This document shows, one piece after another, positions 1-10,379 of a DNA stretch of 64,000 nt. Position 1 is the stretch's first letter. Each line of letters starts with the position of its first letter. Made by a program: the position numbers and the translations under genes. The DNA comes from Lucinisca nassula. Lineage: Eukaryota; Mollusca; Bivalvia; Lucinida; Lucinidae. The stretch spans positions 1 to 64,000 of the forward strand of contig CAUZLF010000747.1 of NCBI GenBank assembly GCA_963580285.1, written 5' to 3'. The notes below the pieces were generated by a model. The model did no database searches. It had not been told where the DNA came from and worked only from the letters and a program-made list of their open reading frames with translations.

Positions 1-860
1 CCGTAGCCCCTTCAGTTTTGATGATATCTTTCTGAAACTTATATGTAAGGTGACTGGGGATAAAACCTAGGATGAGTTCGAATACCGGCCAAGTTGGCCC
101 ATTTATCATAGATTTACGTCCTTGTTATCACCATACCCCTTCAGTTTTGATCGGATTTTTCTGAAACTTATATGTAAGGTGGCTGGGGATAAAATCTTGG
201 ATGAGTTCGAAAACAGGCCAAGTCAGCCTATTTATCGTAGAGTTATATCCCTTTGATGGCTGAAAATGTTGATTTTTGACCTTTGTCATCACCGTAGCCC
301 CTTCAGTTTTGATCGGATCTTTCTGAAACTTACATGTAAGGTGGCTGGGAATACACCTTGGATGAGTTTGAATACTGGCCAAGTCGGCACATTTATCATA
401 GAGTTACCTGCCTTTGATTGCTTAAAAATGCCTATTTTCGACCTTGTTAGCACTGCTGCCCCTTCAGTTTTGATCGGATCTTTATGAAACTTACAAACAA
501 ATAAGTCAGGCAGAAAAGCTCGGAGGAGTTTGAAAACTCGTGAGGTTTGCCTATTTTTCACAGAGTAACATCCCCTTGATTGCAGCAGTTAATTGCTTAT
601 TTTTGAACTTGTCATCACCATAGCCCCATCAGTTTATATCGGATCTTCTTAGCAAGTCAGGAATAAAAGCTGGGATGCGTTTGAAAACTGGTGAGGTCAG
701 CCTATTTATCATAGTGTTACATTCTACTTGATTTGCAGAAAATGCTTATCCTGTCATCACCATGTCCTTCCATTAATCCTTCAGTAAAGGCTGGCACTTC
801 CTAAAACTTTGAATCTGTTAGCTCAGGTGAGCGATACAGGGTCCATTTGTTTTATTTCTG
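1..860 (+). repeat. Tandem array (~161-bp unit) with the 3' terminus of an AGCTCACC-type element
   Basis: The phrase CCCCTTCAGTTTTGAT recurs near 7, 136, 298, 459 and, degraded, 624, so the unit is about 161 bp with one short unit. The array runs off the left window edge. It ends near 820-860 with CTCAGGTGAGCG followed by a CAGGGTCCATTTG segment and a T-rich stretch. That matches the right end of the better-preserved element at 24457-28368. I read it as the 3' part of a non-autonomous element in + orientation. The three small ORFs here are repeat-derived and not genes. Positions 861-984 show nothing recognisable. Confidence 0.8.
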
Positions 861-984
861 TCTACACAAGCATGAGTGAAACTGTTTTGAAAATAACACA
901 AAACGTCCACGATTTCAACAAAAATATATTTCACATTTTCTGAGTCCGGTAAGGAGATAACTGCGGCTAATCCCTGCCTTCCTA

Positions 985-1330
985 AATTTAGCCACCCACC
1001 TAGCTCAGTGCCTCAGATGCTAAAGGTCCCAGGTTTGATCCCCAGCAGCGGTGCCAAAATTTCGGCGTCAGAACACGTTCCATTTGTATAATAAATTTTG
1101 CAGGTATGATGTCATAACGGTGCATCGTCCTTCGAATCTGAACGTTAACTGGAGACCTCTGTGCAGGGAGAACCATCCCCCGTGCAGGTTAAAGAACCCT
1201 ACCGTAATTACATGGTGACTGTGTACTCTTTCAGCTCTCAAAACTGGAGTATATGCAGTATACAACGTCTGTGTCCCCTCTTGGGGTTTAGTTGAAAATG
1301 GAAGAAAAATAGCGATAATGCTCATTTGTC
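985..1330 (+). mobile_element. Candidate tRNA-derived SINE, diverged
   Basis: A tRNA-like promoter region is visible: CCTAGCTCAGTG resembles a polymerase III A box, and GGTTTGATCCCC near 1031 resembles a B box about 35 bases downstream. The body holds GTGCAGG...GGTTAAAGAACC, a phrase typical of SINE bodies. I found no target-site duplication or clear A-rich tail, and no second copy in the window, so the family and both limits are uncertain. Confidence 0.45.
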
Positions 1331-1856
1331 ACTACTGCGAACGGTATAAAAATTAAACAGCACCGGTCGTACCGGTCGTTAGTTCATCGATAGAGCAGCC
1401 CGGAATCAGCAGAAAAACCAAGCTTCGCGACGACTGTTTTCTTGATCTTTTACATAAAGTGATGTAAAAGTAATAAAATCTAAATTTAGAGCTGCAAATA
1501 CATCATTTTAGATTCAAATTGGTCAAGAGAGGTTCATTTGAATGAAAGACATCAGTTGAAAGCGAAAAAAGTTTCCTCCGTAACACTAGTTCGCTTGTGA
1601 TTGATGAAAACCTGAGAATTTTTGTCACACGTTTATGCCGAATTTTGCTTTGCTGAGTTAATCCATGCGAGAAAAACATGTTTCCTGCAAGTGACAGACA
1701 GTGGCGGATTATTGTTGCAAAGTGGACATATTTAACTTGTATAATTCGTAATAAGCAGGTAAAAAACTTCATTTGCGAAAAAGATACACGGGGTAAAATG
1801 AGGTAACCCCCCCAAAAATGGTGCCGAAGTTTCCCCCCTTGTCTCTAATATAGTAC
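1331..1856. other. No recognisable feature
   Basis: AT-rich sequence without a convincing exon, repeat or structured element. The minus-strand ORF of about 90 codons within it resembles no family I recognise. Confidence 0.5.
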
Positions 1857-1910
1857 CAAAAAAAAAAAAAAAATTTTTTTTTTTTTTTTTTTTTTTCATT
1901 TTTTTTTCAT
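1857..1910. repeat. Homopolymer A-run followed by T-run
   Basis: About 16 A are followed directly by about 23 T, then two shorter T runs. The arrangement is self-complementary. It could mark two poly(A)-tailed insertions meeting head to head, or simple slippage. The lysine/phenylalanine-rich reading frame across it is not a gene. Confidence 0.85.
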
Positions 1911-2050
1911 GATTCAAGCCCCTATGGACAGGCTTATACGTTAAAGCGGTTAACCAGTACAGTGCACATTCTTTCGCCAGAAACTAACAACTGCCCTTCT
2001 TGAATCAGCGGAGGGGAGAGAATGACTGTAGAAAATATTTCATGATCAAT
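1911..2050 (-). mobile_element. SINE-1-related fragment
   Basis: The stretch GGCTTATACG...GGTTAACCAGTACAG with a following CTTTCGCCAGAAACT segment is nearly repeated at 11575-11675. It shares the CAGGCTTA...ACCAGTAC core with the SINE-1 copies at 15555-16015 and 28005-28295. It is truncated at both sides. From 2051 to 2365 I see nothing recognisable. Confidence 0.5.
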
Positions 2051-2365
2051 CTCCGGGAAAGAATGTTGCCGGTCCCGGCAAAGCGGTATGACAAAACCCA
2101 CGAGAATGCGCGGGCAACCAGTAAAGACTCAGACTGCGCTTGCGCTGTCTGATCTGTCATCGCTGCTCTTTAAATCGCCTGATGGCTGGCCAAAGAGTGA
2201 AGTGGTTAGCGAGGTGTCTGGCCACTTAGGTTGCAAGCAGAGCCTGATCCGAGTCGTCCGATCTTGTAGATTTAGCCGTGCACCTACCGATGAAAAGCTG
2301 TCACGTTTTATTTTCATTCTTGCTCCAAAACATCGATTGTGCCAGCGTCCACAATCTATATGTGA

Positions 2366-2522
2366 GTGTGTTGGAGTTTTACGTCCAACCAACAGCTTAG
2401 GTCATACGGAGACGGGACATCGGTTTAAAGATTCATCCGAAATTCTGGAGAAGCCCAAGCTCGAACCTACGACCCCTGGTATATGAGGCGAGTAGCCTAT
2501 CCACTACACCACGGAGGCTTCT
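2366..2522 (-). mobile_element. SINE-2 (tRNA-derived), minus strand, with target-site duplication
   Basis: Read on the minus strand, this copy begins GAAGCCTCCGTGGTGTAGTG (A-box region) and continues through a B-box-like segment to GACGTAAAAC near its end. It matches the copy at 27501-27670. It is bounded by CAATCTATATGTGA (2352-2365) and CAATCTGTATGTGA (2523-2536), a 14-bp target-site duplication with one mismatch, as expected for LINE-mediated retroposition. The 3' tail is degenerate. A 132-codon plus-strand ORF (2088-2486) overlaps it and is spurious. 2537-2744 shows nothing recognisable. Confidence 0.85.
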
Positions 2523-2744
2523 CAATCTGTATGTGAAGCAGAAATTGGGGGAAAAATATCGCACTTGATAGAAAATCCATCATCACAACCAATATTTTTT
2601 TATAGCATAGACGTGTTAATCAGAAACTGAATGTATTTCTGTTTACACTGTCAAGGGTTGGGAAGATAACGCTTTTCATCTTCTAATTTATCACATATGA
2701 CAAATGAAAATTACAACGGACATGAAAAAAAAAACCTTTGTCTG

Positions 2745-3460
2745 TCAACCTGACTACACAGCCAGTATTTGTCTATCAACCTGTCCCCACAACCAATCAT
2801 TGCCTATCAGCCACTCCACACGACTAATCTATGTCTATGAACCTGTCCACTCGACCACTTTTTGTATATCAGCCGGTCCGCTCGACCAATTTCATCTATT
2901 AACCTGTCGTCACGACCATTCCATGTCTATCAATCTGTCCACAAGATAAATCTATCCACACGACCAATCTGTGTCTATCAACCTGTCTACGACCAGTCTT
3001 TGTTTATGCACATGTCTGTACTTTCAGTATTTGTCGATGTACATATCTACACGACCAAGTGTTGTCTATCAACCTGTCCACACGACGAATCTTTGTCTAT
3101 CAGTCAGTCGTCACGACCAGACTTTGCTGATCAGCATGTCCATACGACTACATCTTGCTGATTAACTCGTCCACACGACCAATCTTTGTCTATCAGCCTG
3201 TCCCCACAGCCAATCTGTCCACACGACCAGTCTTTGTCTATCACATGTCCACTCGGCCAATTTGTCTACACGACAAATCTCTGTTCATCAACAAGTCCGC
3301 ACGGCAAATCTTTATCTAGCAACCTGTCCACTCGACCACACTTTTTTTATCCACACGCACACACGACGATTCGTTGTCCGTCTTCCTGTCCACACGACCA
3401 TTCGCTGTCCATCAAACTGTCCACACGGTCAACCTGTGTCGGTTAAGATGTTTACAGGAG
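2745..3460 (+). repeat. Minisatellite, unit about 30 bp
   Basis: Degenerate head-to-tail copies of CTGTCCACACGACCAATCTT-like units, typically followed by TGTCTATCAAC, fill the interval. The unit length is close to 30 bases, with some units shortened. Three overlapping plus-strand ORFs rich in Ser/Thr/Cys arise because the unit length is near a multiple of three. There are no non-repeat spacers, so it is not a CRISPR array. Confidence 0.9.
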
Positions 3461-3481
3461 CAATATGTGCGACAAAAAATG

Positions 3482-3516
<35 letters not shown>
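3482..3516. repeat. Poly(A) tract, 35 bases
   Basis: An uninterrupted run of A directly abuts the ACAAGAGGACC terminus of the element beginning at 3517. It may be part of that element's insertion junction (compare the T-run after CTCTTG at 28362-28368) or a tail of the sequence to its left. Confidence 0.9.
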
Positions 3517-3517
<1 letters not shown>

Positions 3518-6045
3518 AAGAGGACCATGATGGTCCTTAATCGCTCACCTGAGGTAAGAGATTTACATCCTTAATATTTAAGTTTGACAAGGTAGATGCT
3601 ACGAGATTTTGACGCCATTATCAGAACAATCTTCATAGAGATCAAAGATTGAAGCAAAAATCGTGGCCTCTAGAGGCTGTACAAGGTTTTCAAGGAATAT
3701 GACCTAGTTTCTTCCCTGACATGATGGATATTCGAACTTGCCCTAGATATCAAGAAGACAAACATTCTGGTAAAGTTTCATGAAGATTGAAGTGAAATTT
3801 AAGTCTCTAGAGGGCGAACAAGGTTTTCAAGGAACTTGGCCTAGTGACCTAGTTTTTGACTTGACATGACCAATATTCAAACCTGACTCAGATATCCTCA
3901 AGTCTGGTAAAGTTTCATGAAGTTTGAAGCAAAACTATTGTCTCTAGAGGGTGAACAAGGATTTCAAGGAATTTGACCTAGTTTTTACCTGATATGACCC
4001 ATATTCGAACTTGACCCAGATATCATCAAGCAAACATTCTGGTAAAGTTTCATTTGAAGCAAAATTGTGGTCTCTAGAAAACAAGGTAAATGTTGACGAC
4101 GCACGTCGCATGATGAATGATGCCCGACGCACTTACGACGGAAAGAAGATGATCACATAAGCTCACCTTGAGCTTTGCTCAGATGAGCAAAAATTGCGGT
4201 CTCTTGAGTGTAAACAAGGTTTTTCTATGATTTGACCTACTGACCTACTTTTTGACCCAACATGACCCATATTCGAACTTGACCTAGATATTGTAGAGAT
4301 GATCATTCTGAGCAAGTTTGATGATGATTGGACCAAAACTGTGGCCTCTAAGTGTTAACAAGATTTTTCTATGATTTGACCTACTGACCTACTTTTTGAT
4401 CACACATGACCAATATTTTTAACTTGACTGAGATATTGTCAGGATGATCATTCTTAGCAAATTTGAGGATGATTGGACCAAAACTATAGCCTCTAGAGTG
4501 TTAACAATGTTTTTCTATGGTTTGAACTACTGGCCTACTTTCTGATCCCACATGACCCCATTCGAACTTCATCGAGATATTGTCAGGATGATCATTCTGA
4601 GCAAGTTTGAGGATGATTGGACCAAAACTGTGGGCTCTAGAGTGTTAACAAGGGTTTTCTATGATTTGACCTACTGACCTACGTTTTGAACCAACATGAC
4701 CCATATTTGTACATGACTAAGATATTGCCAGGATAATCATTATAAGCAAGTTTGAGGATAATTGGACCAAAACTGTGGCCTCTAGAGTCTTAACAATGTT
4801 TTTTCTATGATTTGACCTACTGACCTACTTTTTGACCTGACATAACCAGTATTCGAACTTGACGAGACATTGTCAGGATGATAATTCTGAAAAATTTGAG
4901 GATGATTGGACCAAACCTGTGGCCTCTAAGTGTTAACAAGGTTTTTCTATGGTTTGACCTACTGACCTAATTTTTTATCCCACATGACCAGTATTCAACT
5001 TGACCGAGATATTGTCAGGATGATCATTGTGAGCAAGTTTCAGGATGATTGGACCAAAACTGTTGCCTCTAGAGTCTTAACAAGGTTTTTCTATGATTTG
5101 ACCTGCTGACCTAGTTTTTGACCCGACATGACCCATATTCAAACCTGACCGAGATATTGTCAGGATGATCATTCTGAGCAAGTTTCAGGATGAATCGACC
5201 TAAACTGTGGCTTCTATAGAGTGTTAACAAGGTATTTCTATGGTTTCGACCTACTGACCTACGTTTTGATCCCACATGACCCATATTGGAACCTGACCGT
5301 GATATTGTCAGGATGATCATTCTGAGCAGGTTTGAGGATGATTGGACAAAAACTGTTGCCTCTAGAGTCTTAACAAGGTTTTTCTATGATTTGACCTGCT
5401 GACCTACTTTTTGACCCGGCATGACCCATATTCAAACTTGACCGAGATATTGTCAGGATGATCATTCTGAGCAAGTTTCAGGATGATTGGACCAAAACTG
5501 TGGCCTCTATAGAGTCTTAACAAGGTGTTTTCTATGATTTGACCTGCTGACCCACTTTTTGATCCGACATGACCCATATTCAAACTGGACCGAGATATTA
5601 TCAGGATGATCATTCTGAGCAAGTTTCGGGATGATTGGATCAAAACTGTGGGCTCTAGAGTCTTAACAAGGTTTTCTATGATTTGACCTACTGACCTACT
5701 TTTAGACCCGACATGACCCATATTCGAACTTGACCGAGAAATTATCAGGATGATCATTCTGAGCAAGTTTCAGGATGATTGGACCAAACCTGTGGGCTCT
5801 AGAGTCTTAACAAGGTTTTTCTATGATTTGACCTACTGACCTACTTTTTAACCAGACATGACCCATATTCGAACTTGACCCAGATATCATCAAGACAAAC
5901 ATTCTGGTAAAGTTTCATGAAGACTGAAGCAAAATTGTGGTCTCTAGATTCTTAACAAGGTAAATGTTGACGACGCACGACGCACGTACGACGGACAAAA
6001 GGTGATCCCAAAAGCTCACCTTGAGCGTCGCTCAGGTGAGCTAAA
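3517..6045 (-). mobile_element. AGCTCACC-type non-autonomous element with ~145-bp tandem repeats
   Basis: The left end is CAAGAGGACC-ATGAT-GGTCC, a small hairpin, followed by CGCTCACCTGAGG. The right end is AGCTCACCTTGAGC-GTC-GCTCAGGTGAGCT, a longer hairpin, preceded by GACGACGCACGACGCACGTA. The same termini in reverse order occur at 24457-28368, so this copy lies on the minus strand. The interior is about a dozen degenerate units containing ATTGGACCAAAACTGT and TTGACCTACTGACCTAC. Phase points near 4331, 4476, 4620 and 4765 give a 145-bp period. A second copy of the right-end hairpin sits internally at 4158-4192, suggesting tandem joining of two elements. No transposase is visible. I suspect a Helitron-like origin (no inverted termini, 3' hairpin), but this is unproven. 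Confidence 0.75.
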
Positions 6046-6239
6046 AAAAACATTAGAAAATAAACGCCCATGAAGGTAGAACAGATTTTCACTTCCTGTA
6101 ATATGAATGAGCCAATTTCTTAAAAAATCAAAGCACTGAGAGTGCTGGTGGGTCGATTGTCTCTGGGTGTAAATAAGGGAAGTGGGTCTGAACGGGGACT
6201 TAAACAGTTTCGGTTAACCCATAAATTCATTTACTGTAA

Positions 6240-6375
6240 TCGAACCGTGTAGACCCTGATCAGACGCTGCGGTTTTCGGCGCCTGACCCTTAAAGACTGT
6301 AAGCAAGCAGAGTAGACCCTGATCAGACGCCGCGTTGTGCGGCGTCTGATCTTGGTCTTCATTGTTTGACAAGCC
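6240..6375. mobile_element. Fold-back MITE-A copies
   Basis: Two adjacent hairpins share GTAGACCCTGATCAGACGC. The second (about 6313-6360) pairs CTGATCAGACGCCGC with GCGGCGTCTGATC around a short loop. The first is more degraded. The same palindromic unit appears at 7149-7213 and 8098-8161. The rest of 6046-6825 holds nothing else I recognise apart from the hairpin at 6518-6550. Confidence 0.75.
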
Positions 6376-6517
6376 CAAACCATGATTCCAGCCCAGATTT
6401 TACGGCAAACTCGCTGACCTCACTGCGATAAAATTCTATAAATAATCTGCGTGGATTCCTACAAATCAGCGATAGTCACGTGGACTCGAGCACTAATAGA
6501 GGTTTTGTCTTTTATAA

Positions 6518-6550
6518 CTTTGGGTCGATTGATTAACAATCGACCCAAAG
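6518..6550. repeat. Perfect 14-bp inverted repeat, 5-base loop
   Basis: CTTTGGGTCGATTG and CAATCGACCCAAAG are perfect inverted copies around ATTAA. One arm's core, GGGTCGATTG, also occurs near 6151. It may be a short fold-back element or an incidental palindrome. It lies inside a 69-codon plus-strand ORF that I do not consider a gene. Confidence 0.7.
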
Positions 6551-6825
6551 AGGATAGTTATAATTCTGTCATAAGCGACAAGCAAATGCTCTTCCGAGCC
6601 TACACATCAATAAGAGCCTTTTCGACTCGCATGCAGGCATGTAAAACAGACTTCGAGTGATCTTCTTGCAAACCGTTAAAATTTCCTTGCGCATGCGCAT
6701 TTGAAGAACGTAATTCAGAAAATGCAGAGGACCCTTTTGTCACGGTTAGGGCCAGATTTTACCCAAATGCGAGTGTGACATTGGAATATGCCAACGAATG
6801 AGTCTGAAGTGGTTCCTTTCTATTT

Positions 6826-7112
6826 ATAGGGGTATAACCTTTTTATAGAACATATTTAACTACATTACAGCTGGTGTGTGGGAATGTGTGGCGGCGGTAA
6901 AACGTCTCCCTGCCCTACATCATAGTGTAGAATATATTTTCTTGTCCTGTGGGATCATTGATTCCATTGTGGAATTTTGAAAATATCTGAGGGTCATTGA
7001 TGAGGCCTAGTAAGCCGAAACTAGCTAGTCTGGCCCAGAAAACATGTACACTCCATATTCTTCCCTTTTGTGGTGTATTCCTTGCTTCCAAAGGATAACC
7101 CTTTTATAGAAC
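6826..7112 (+). mobile_element. Terminal-direct-repeat (TDR) element, copy 1
   Basis: The body carries GTAAAACGTCTCCCTGCCC, CTACATCATAGTGTAG, a GGGATCATTGATTCCATTGT segment and AGGGTCATTGATGAGGCCTA. CCTTTTATAGAACATATT stands at both ends in the same orientation, the right-hand copy having an extra C. Related copies lie at 13431-13615, 28687-29050, 57041-57500 and 60963-61290. I cannot assign the family. A miniature terminal-repeat retroelement or a dimerised SINE-like unit would both fit. Confidence 0.6.
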
Positions 7113-7148
7113 ATATTGTTTTATGTGTAGTTAGATTCGTACTTTAAG

Positions 7149-7213
7149 CAAACAGTCTAAACTCAGATCAGACGCCGCTGAATGCGGCGTCTGATCTGGG
7201 TCTACACTGTTTG
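7149..7213. mobile_element. Fold-back MITE-A, near-complete hairpin
   Basis: The sequence is almost entirely palindromic: a CAAACAGTCTAAACTCAGAT left arm and a matching right arm ending in CTACACTGTTTG, about 30 bp each, with a few mismatches and a 5-base loop. The ends are CAAACAGT/ACTGTTTG. The same termini recur at 8098-8161. Confidence 0.85.
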
Positions 7214-7599
7214 CCAATGTCCCAAAAAGGGTCGCTAGGCATATATGGGTTTAAGATGCACCACAAAGATGGTCGGATTACATCGCGTCCAACAAGAACC
7301 TGCATCCTGCACTATTTTATTACAATAACTGTCGTTCAACACGCACAATTAGCGAAGAAAAGAATGGTATCATGTTTATAGGATGATATGAAGCTGTTGA
7401 CAAGTTTGTGTCTATTATCCAACCATAATCGGTAAATCTGAGCCCTGACAACCTAATTGAAAAGAGTGCATAATATGAGCCATTTCGCAAGAAAATGTTT
7501 TTATTTTGATATGTTCAAAAGGTTATTATGCAGTGAAGTCAGGTGAATTCGGCACTGTCTGTACCATAACACACCCAAGCGACAATGAGCATTTTTTCA

Positions 7600-7960
7600 A
7601 ATCTTTAGAAAGGCTACTTTTCTGATGAAAATCCATGCTATTTTTATTGTTTATACTGCAAACATAGGTTGCGGGTGTTCGATAGAGTCGCCAGACTGAG
7701 GCAGCTCTAATGAGTACCCACAACTTATGTCTTGGAGCGGAAATAAGGAATAATAATGTATACCCCCTTATACCCTTCCACACGCATTTAATCTCCACTT
7801 CATACAGAGAAGAGTGGGGTTTACATTTCCTTATACATGCCCCAACAATAGACAGTGGGGACTGAATAAGATGGGTCTAACGCCGGAGTACCCACAATCC
7901 ATGTTTGGATTAGAAATAAGACAAACATATCAAACAGACACGGATTTGTTATCGTTTTGA
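7600..7960. mobile_element. Degraded MITE-B copies
   Basis: Segments such as AACATAGGTTGCGGGTG, CTAATGAGTACCCACAAC and a CCACTTCATACAGAG hairpin next to AGTGGGGTTTAC match the layout of the well-kept MITE-B copies at 8545-8700 and 10380-10530. A second partial copy follows at about 7850-7910 (GGAGTACCCACAATCCATG). The interval is too mutated to fold cleanly. Confidence 0.55.
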
Positions 7961-8097
7961 AATGTGTAGGCTAACATTTGTTATGCAAACGCACTTTAAC
8001 CCCTATATATAAGATGCCAAGACAAGAAAAACTGAATCTGTTGATGCCTTCTGCTGCGTTTTCTTGCAAACACCCCAATCATATTTTGGGTACAGTC

Positions 8098-8195
8098 AAA
8101 CAGTGTGGAGCCTGATCAGACTGCTCCTAGAGGAGCAGTCTGATCAGGGTCCACACTGTTTCTAGTTGCTGTCTGATCAGAGTCCACACTGTTTG
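8098..8195. mobile_element. Fold-back MITE-A, 31-bp arms, followed by a half copy
   Basis: The left arm starts AAACAGTGTGGAGCCTGATC and the right arm ends AGGGTCCACACTGTTT. The arms are about 31 bp with a single mismatch and a 2-base loop. A partial second arm, GTCTGATCAGAGTCCACACT, follows immediately, as though two insertions or a duplication occurred. The interval 8196-8540 shows nothing recognisable. Confidence 0.85.
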
Positions 8196-8544
8196 TAACA
8201 ATGACTTTTAAAGTAACCAGCAGACACCTAAGAGGAAGACAATTGTTGTAATTGGCGCTATTAGGTTTAAGAGGTTTTCGGAAATAGACGAACAACTGCA
8301 CGCTTCAGAAACTCTATTCAACCTTAAGTGTGTATTTAAATATTCTTTTGTATGGACTATCTACTTCCTCGTTAAGTCAATATAAGATTCCCAGGGTTTA
8401 TGGAAAAATATACAGATTCGGTACGTAAAATTTATTAATTAATCTTTAGTCTATGTGTACGAAACAATCCGAGGCTACTTTAGACCCCCCTTTCTCGCCG
8501 TATACACTCCATCTCCAACCCCAACATATTTGAGCCATGTACAT

Positions 8545-8705
8545 TTATCTCCAAACCCCATTTTATATAGTAAAACTGGGGTTTATATGGTTATATGCCA
8601 TTTTTCTCATTTCTGCTCAAAAACATAGATTGTGGGTACTCGTCAGAACCGCCTCATCCAGACGGTTCTAACGAGTACCCACAATCTATATTAAGAGCAG
8701 AAAAT
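8545..8705. mobile_element. MITE-B with double hairpin
   Basis: Two hairpins stand in series. The first is ACCCCATTTTATATAG...AAACTGGGGTTT. The second pairs ATAGATTGTGGGTACTCGTC with CGAGTACCCACAATCTAT around GAACCGCCTC/GACGGTTC. The second hairpin is flanked by TTTCTGCTC and GAGCAGAAA, extending the inverted symmetry. The same two-hairpin plan repeats at 10380-10535, 10985-11130 and, partly, 14866-14930. The family looks non-autonomous, and no transposase of matching termini is in the window. Confidence 0.8.
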
Positions 8706-8882
8706 CATCAGAAATTTTTATCGGAAAGATTTCATTTGTTGTGGCAAAATTCTCAAAATATTTCAATAGGCGTGTTTTCATAACGAGTCTTCATTTTAGC
8801 TAGTCTTAATAGCGGAATATCACTGTATTTACAAGGGGGTGGTTGGGCCTGTAACTTGCGTCACTGTAGGGCGTCCAACGCA

Positions 8883-9110
8883 TACATGTATTGGCTTACA
8901 GTTGGCCAAGCCTGCTGTCCTTGCAGCAGGTAAGGGAAGAGGGGGTGGGGGTGTTGTTATTTTTTTTTTCTGATTCTACACTTCTGTTCATTTTCCTCTC
9001 CCGTCTCTCACTTTCACCTCTCTACTGTCTCTTCCGTCTCTTTTCTCCATTTCTCTGGGAGACGACACATATTGACCCAGCATACCTGAATGGAATGTAC
9101 TAATTATCCG
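8883..9110 (+). repeat. Dispersed repeat, pyrimidine-rich, paired with 51957-52165
   Basis: The stretch includes TTACAGTTGGCCAAGCCTGC, CCTTGCAGCAGG and a long C/T-rich run. The reverse complement of 51957-52165 contains GGCTTACAGCTGGACAAG, ACCTGCTGTTCTTCCAGCAG and a similar C/T-rich run, so the two are diverged copies of one repeat. Class unknown. It encodes no convincing protein. Confidence 0.55.
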
Positions 9111-9234
9111 TTCTTGACAGTAGTATAGGGCGGTATGGGTACATTAAAAGTGTGGAGGTAATGTGGAGCAAATGTGGATGTGATGTGGAGGATGTGGATC
9201 CACGGTAGTCTGAGGGACAGCCAAATCCCCCGCC

Positions 9235-9840
9235 GCATTTTGTATCAAGGCTCAAACTTGTGACCTTCTTCTGTGACCTTGACCTTGAGTGGACATGGTT
9301 TATTTATGGGTACTGCGCATCAGCTCACTGAGGGGGTAAATTTCACAAAAGTTGATTGAAAATCTTTCCAGGGGTAAAAGAGATATGGAACGGACACAAT
9401 GTTTCAAACTCGTGACCTTCACCTGTGACCTTGACCTTGCGTCGGCATGATTCATTTATGAACTCTGCACATGAGCTCACTGAGGGGGATAACTGACCAA
9501 AGTTTTATGAAAATCATTTGAGGGGTAAATATACTATTTTTCCCATTTCTGCTCGAAAACATAGATTTGTATCAAGGCTCAAACTTGTGACCTTCTTCTG
9601 TGACCTTGACCTTGGGTTGGCATGGTTTATTTATGGGTACTGCGCATCAGTTCACTAAGGGGTACATTTCACAAACGTTGAATGAAAATCCTTCCAGGGG
9701 TATGAAATATAGAACGGACACAAAATTCAAAGCTTAAAACTTACGACCTTCAAATGTGACCTTGACCTTGAGTCGGCATGGTTCTTTTAATGGGTTCTGC
9801 ACATCAGATCACTGATAAGTCTGCCCAGGAAAAGTGTGGG
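9235..9840 (+). repeat. Tandem array rich in GACCTTGACCTT (about 150-175-bp unit)
   Basis: The dodecamer GACCTTGACCTT occurs near 9275, 9427, 9602 and 9758, each time followed by GGCATG(A/G)TT and CACTGA. An inverted set of the same units lies at 11676-12335. The complement reads AAGGTCAAGGTC and contains TCAAGGTC, the core of a nuclear-receptor extended half site. An imperfect MITE-B piece may lie at 9540-9570 (TTCTGCTCGAAAACATAGAT). Confidence 0.8.
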
Positions 9841-10076
9841 GTGTTCATTTCACGGACTTTCGAGTGTGAATCGCCACGATAAGGCCGTTCTAATGCGTAC
9901 ACATAACGTGAGTTTTGAAAAAAAGTCAGTACCATTTAGAATGCCTCAGTGAGGCAATTCTGATGACATGTAATGAACCTATACAAGATGAGATAACTCA
10001 AATTCTTCGACAATTATCCCAAAGTTTTTGTTACATGTGTATCTGAAACTAGCTGAAGCATTCCAGGCTTCATCTT
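9841..10076. other. Mostly unrecognised, with a degraded MITE-B trace
   Basis: GATAAGGCCGTTCTAATGCG and TACACATAACG near 9880-9910 resemble one MITE-B arm. Beyond that I see only the lead-in to the palindromes at 10077. Confidence 0.4.
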
Positions 10077-10231
10077 CGCGAGCCAAGGGTACTAAGTCCA
10101 CTACGTTCCTTACGCGTAAGGAACGTAGTGGACTTAGTACACTTGGCTCGCGGAGGGGGATAACTGACCAAGGGTACTAAGTCCACTGCGTTCCTTACGC
10201 GTAAGGAACGTAGTGGACTTAGTACACTTGG
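10077..10231. repeat. Two near-perfect long palindromes in tandem
   Basis: Palindrome 1 (10077-10152) has 38-bp arms with one mismatch and no loop, centred on TTACG|CGTAA. Palindrome 2 (10168-10231) has 32-bp arms with two mismatches and the same centre. Both start with CCAAGGGTACTAAGTCC and end with GGACTTAGTACACTTGG. They are separated by GAGGGGGATAACTGA, a phrase from the neighbouring tandem repeat (compare 9483-9497). The outer flanks CATCTTCGCGAGCCAAG (10071-10087) and CTTGGCTCGCGAAGATG (10227-10243) are themselves exact inverted copies. It is probably a very young fold-back element. No coding content. Confidence 0.95.
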
Positions 10232-10379
10232 CTCGCGAAGATGTCCCAGGCTTATAAAATATGGAAACAGATGCCCAGGAAAAGCCTACAGCCTACCGAT
10301 GGCACCAAGAGGATAAACAACTAACAATGAGAAAAACAAACCAAACATCACGATAACACGTCCGTGAAACGAAGACCCC

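Noticed and set aside
2088..2486. 132-codon plus-strand ORF
   Set aside because: Its second half runs antisense through SINE-2, and the rest has no motif.
2745..3460. Possible CRISPR-like array
   Set aside because: Head-to-tail degenerate ~30-bp units without unique spacers in an animal genome: a minisatellite.
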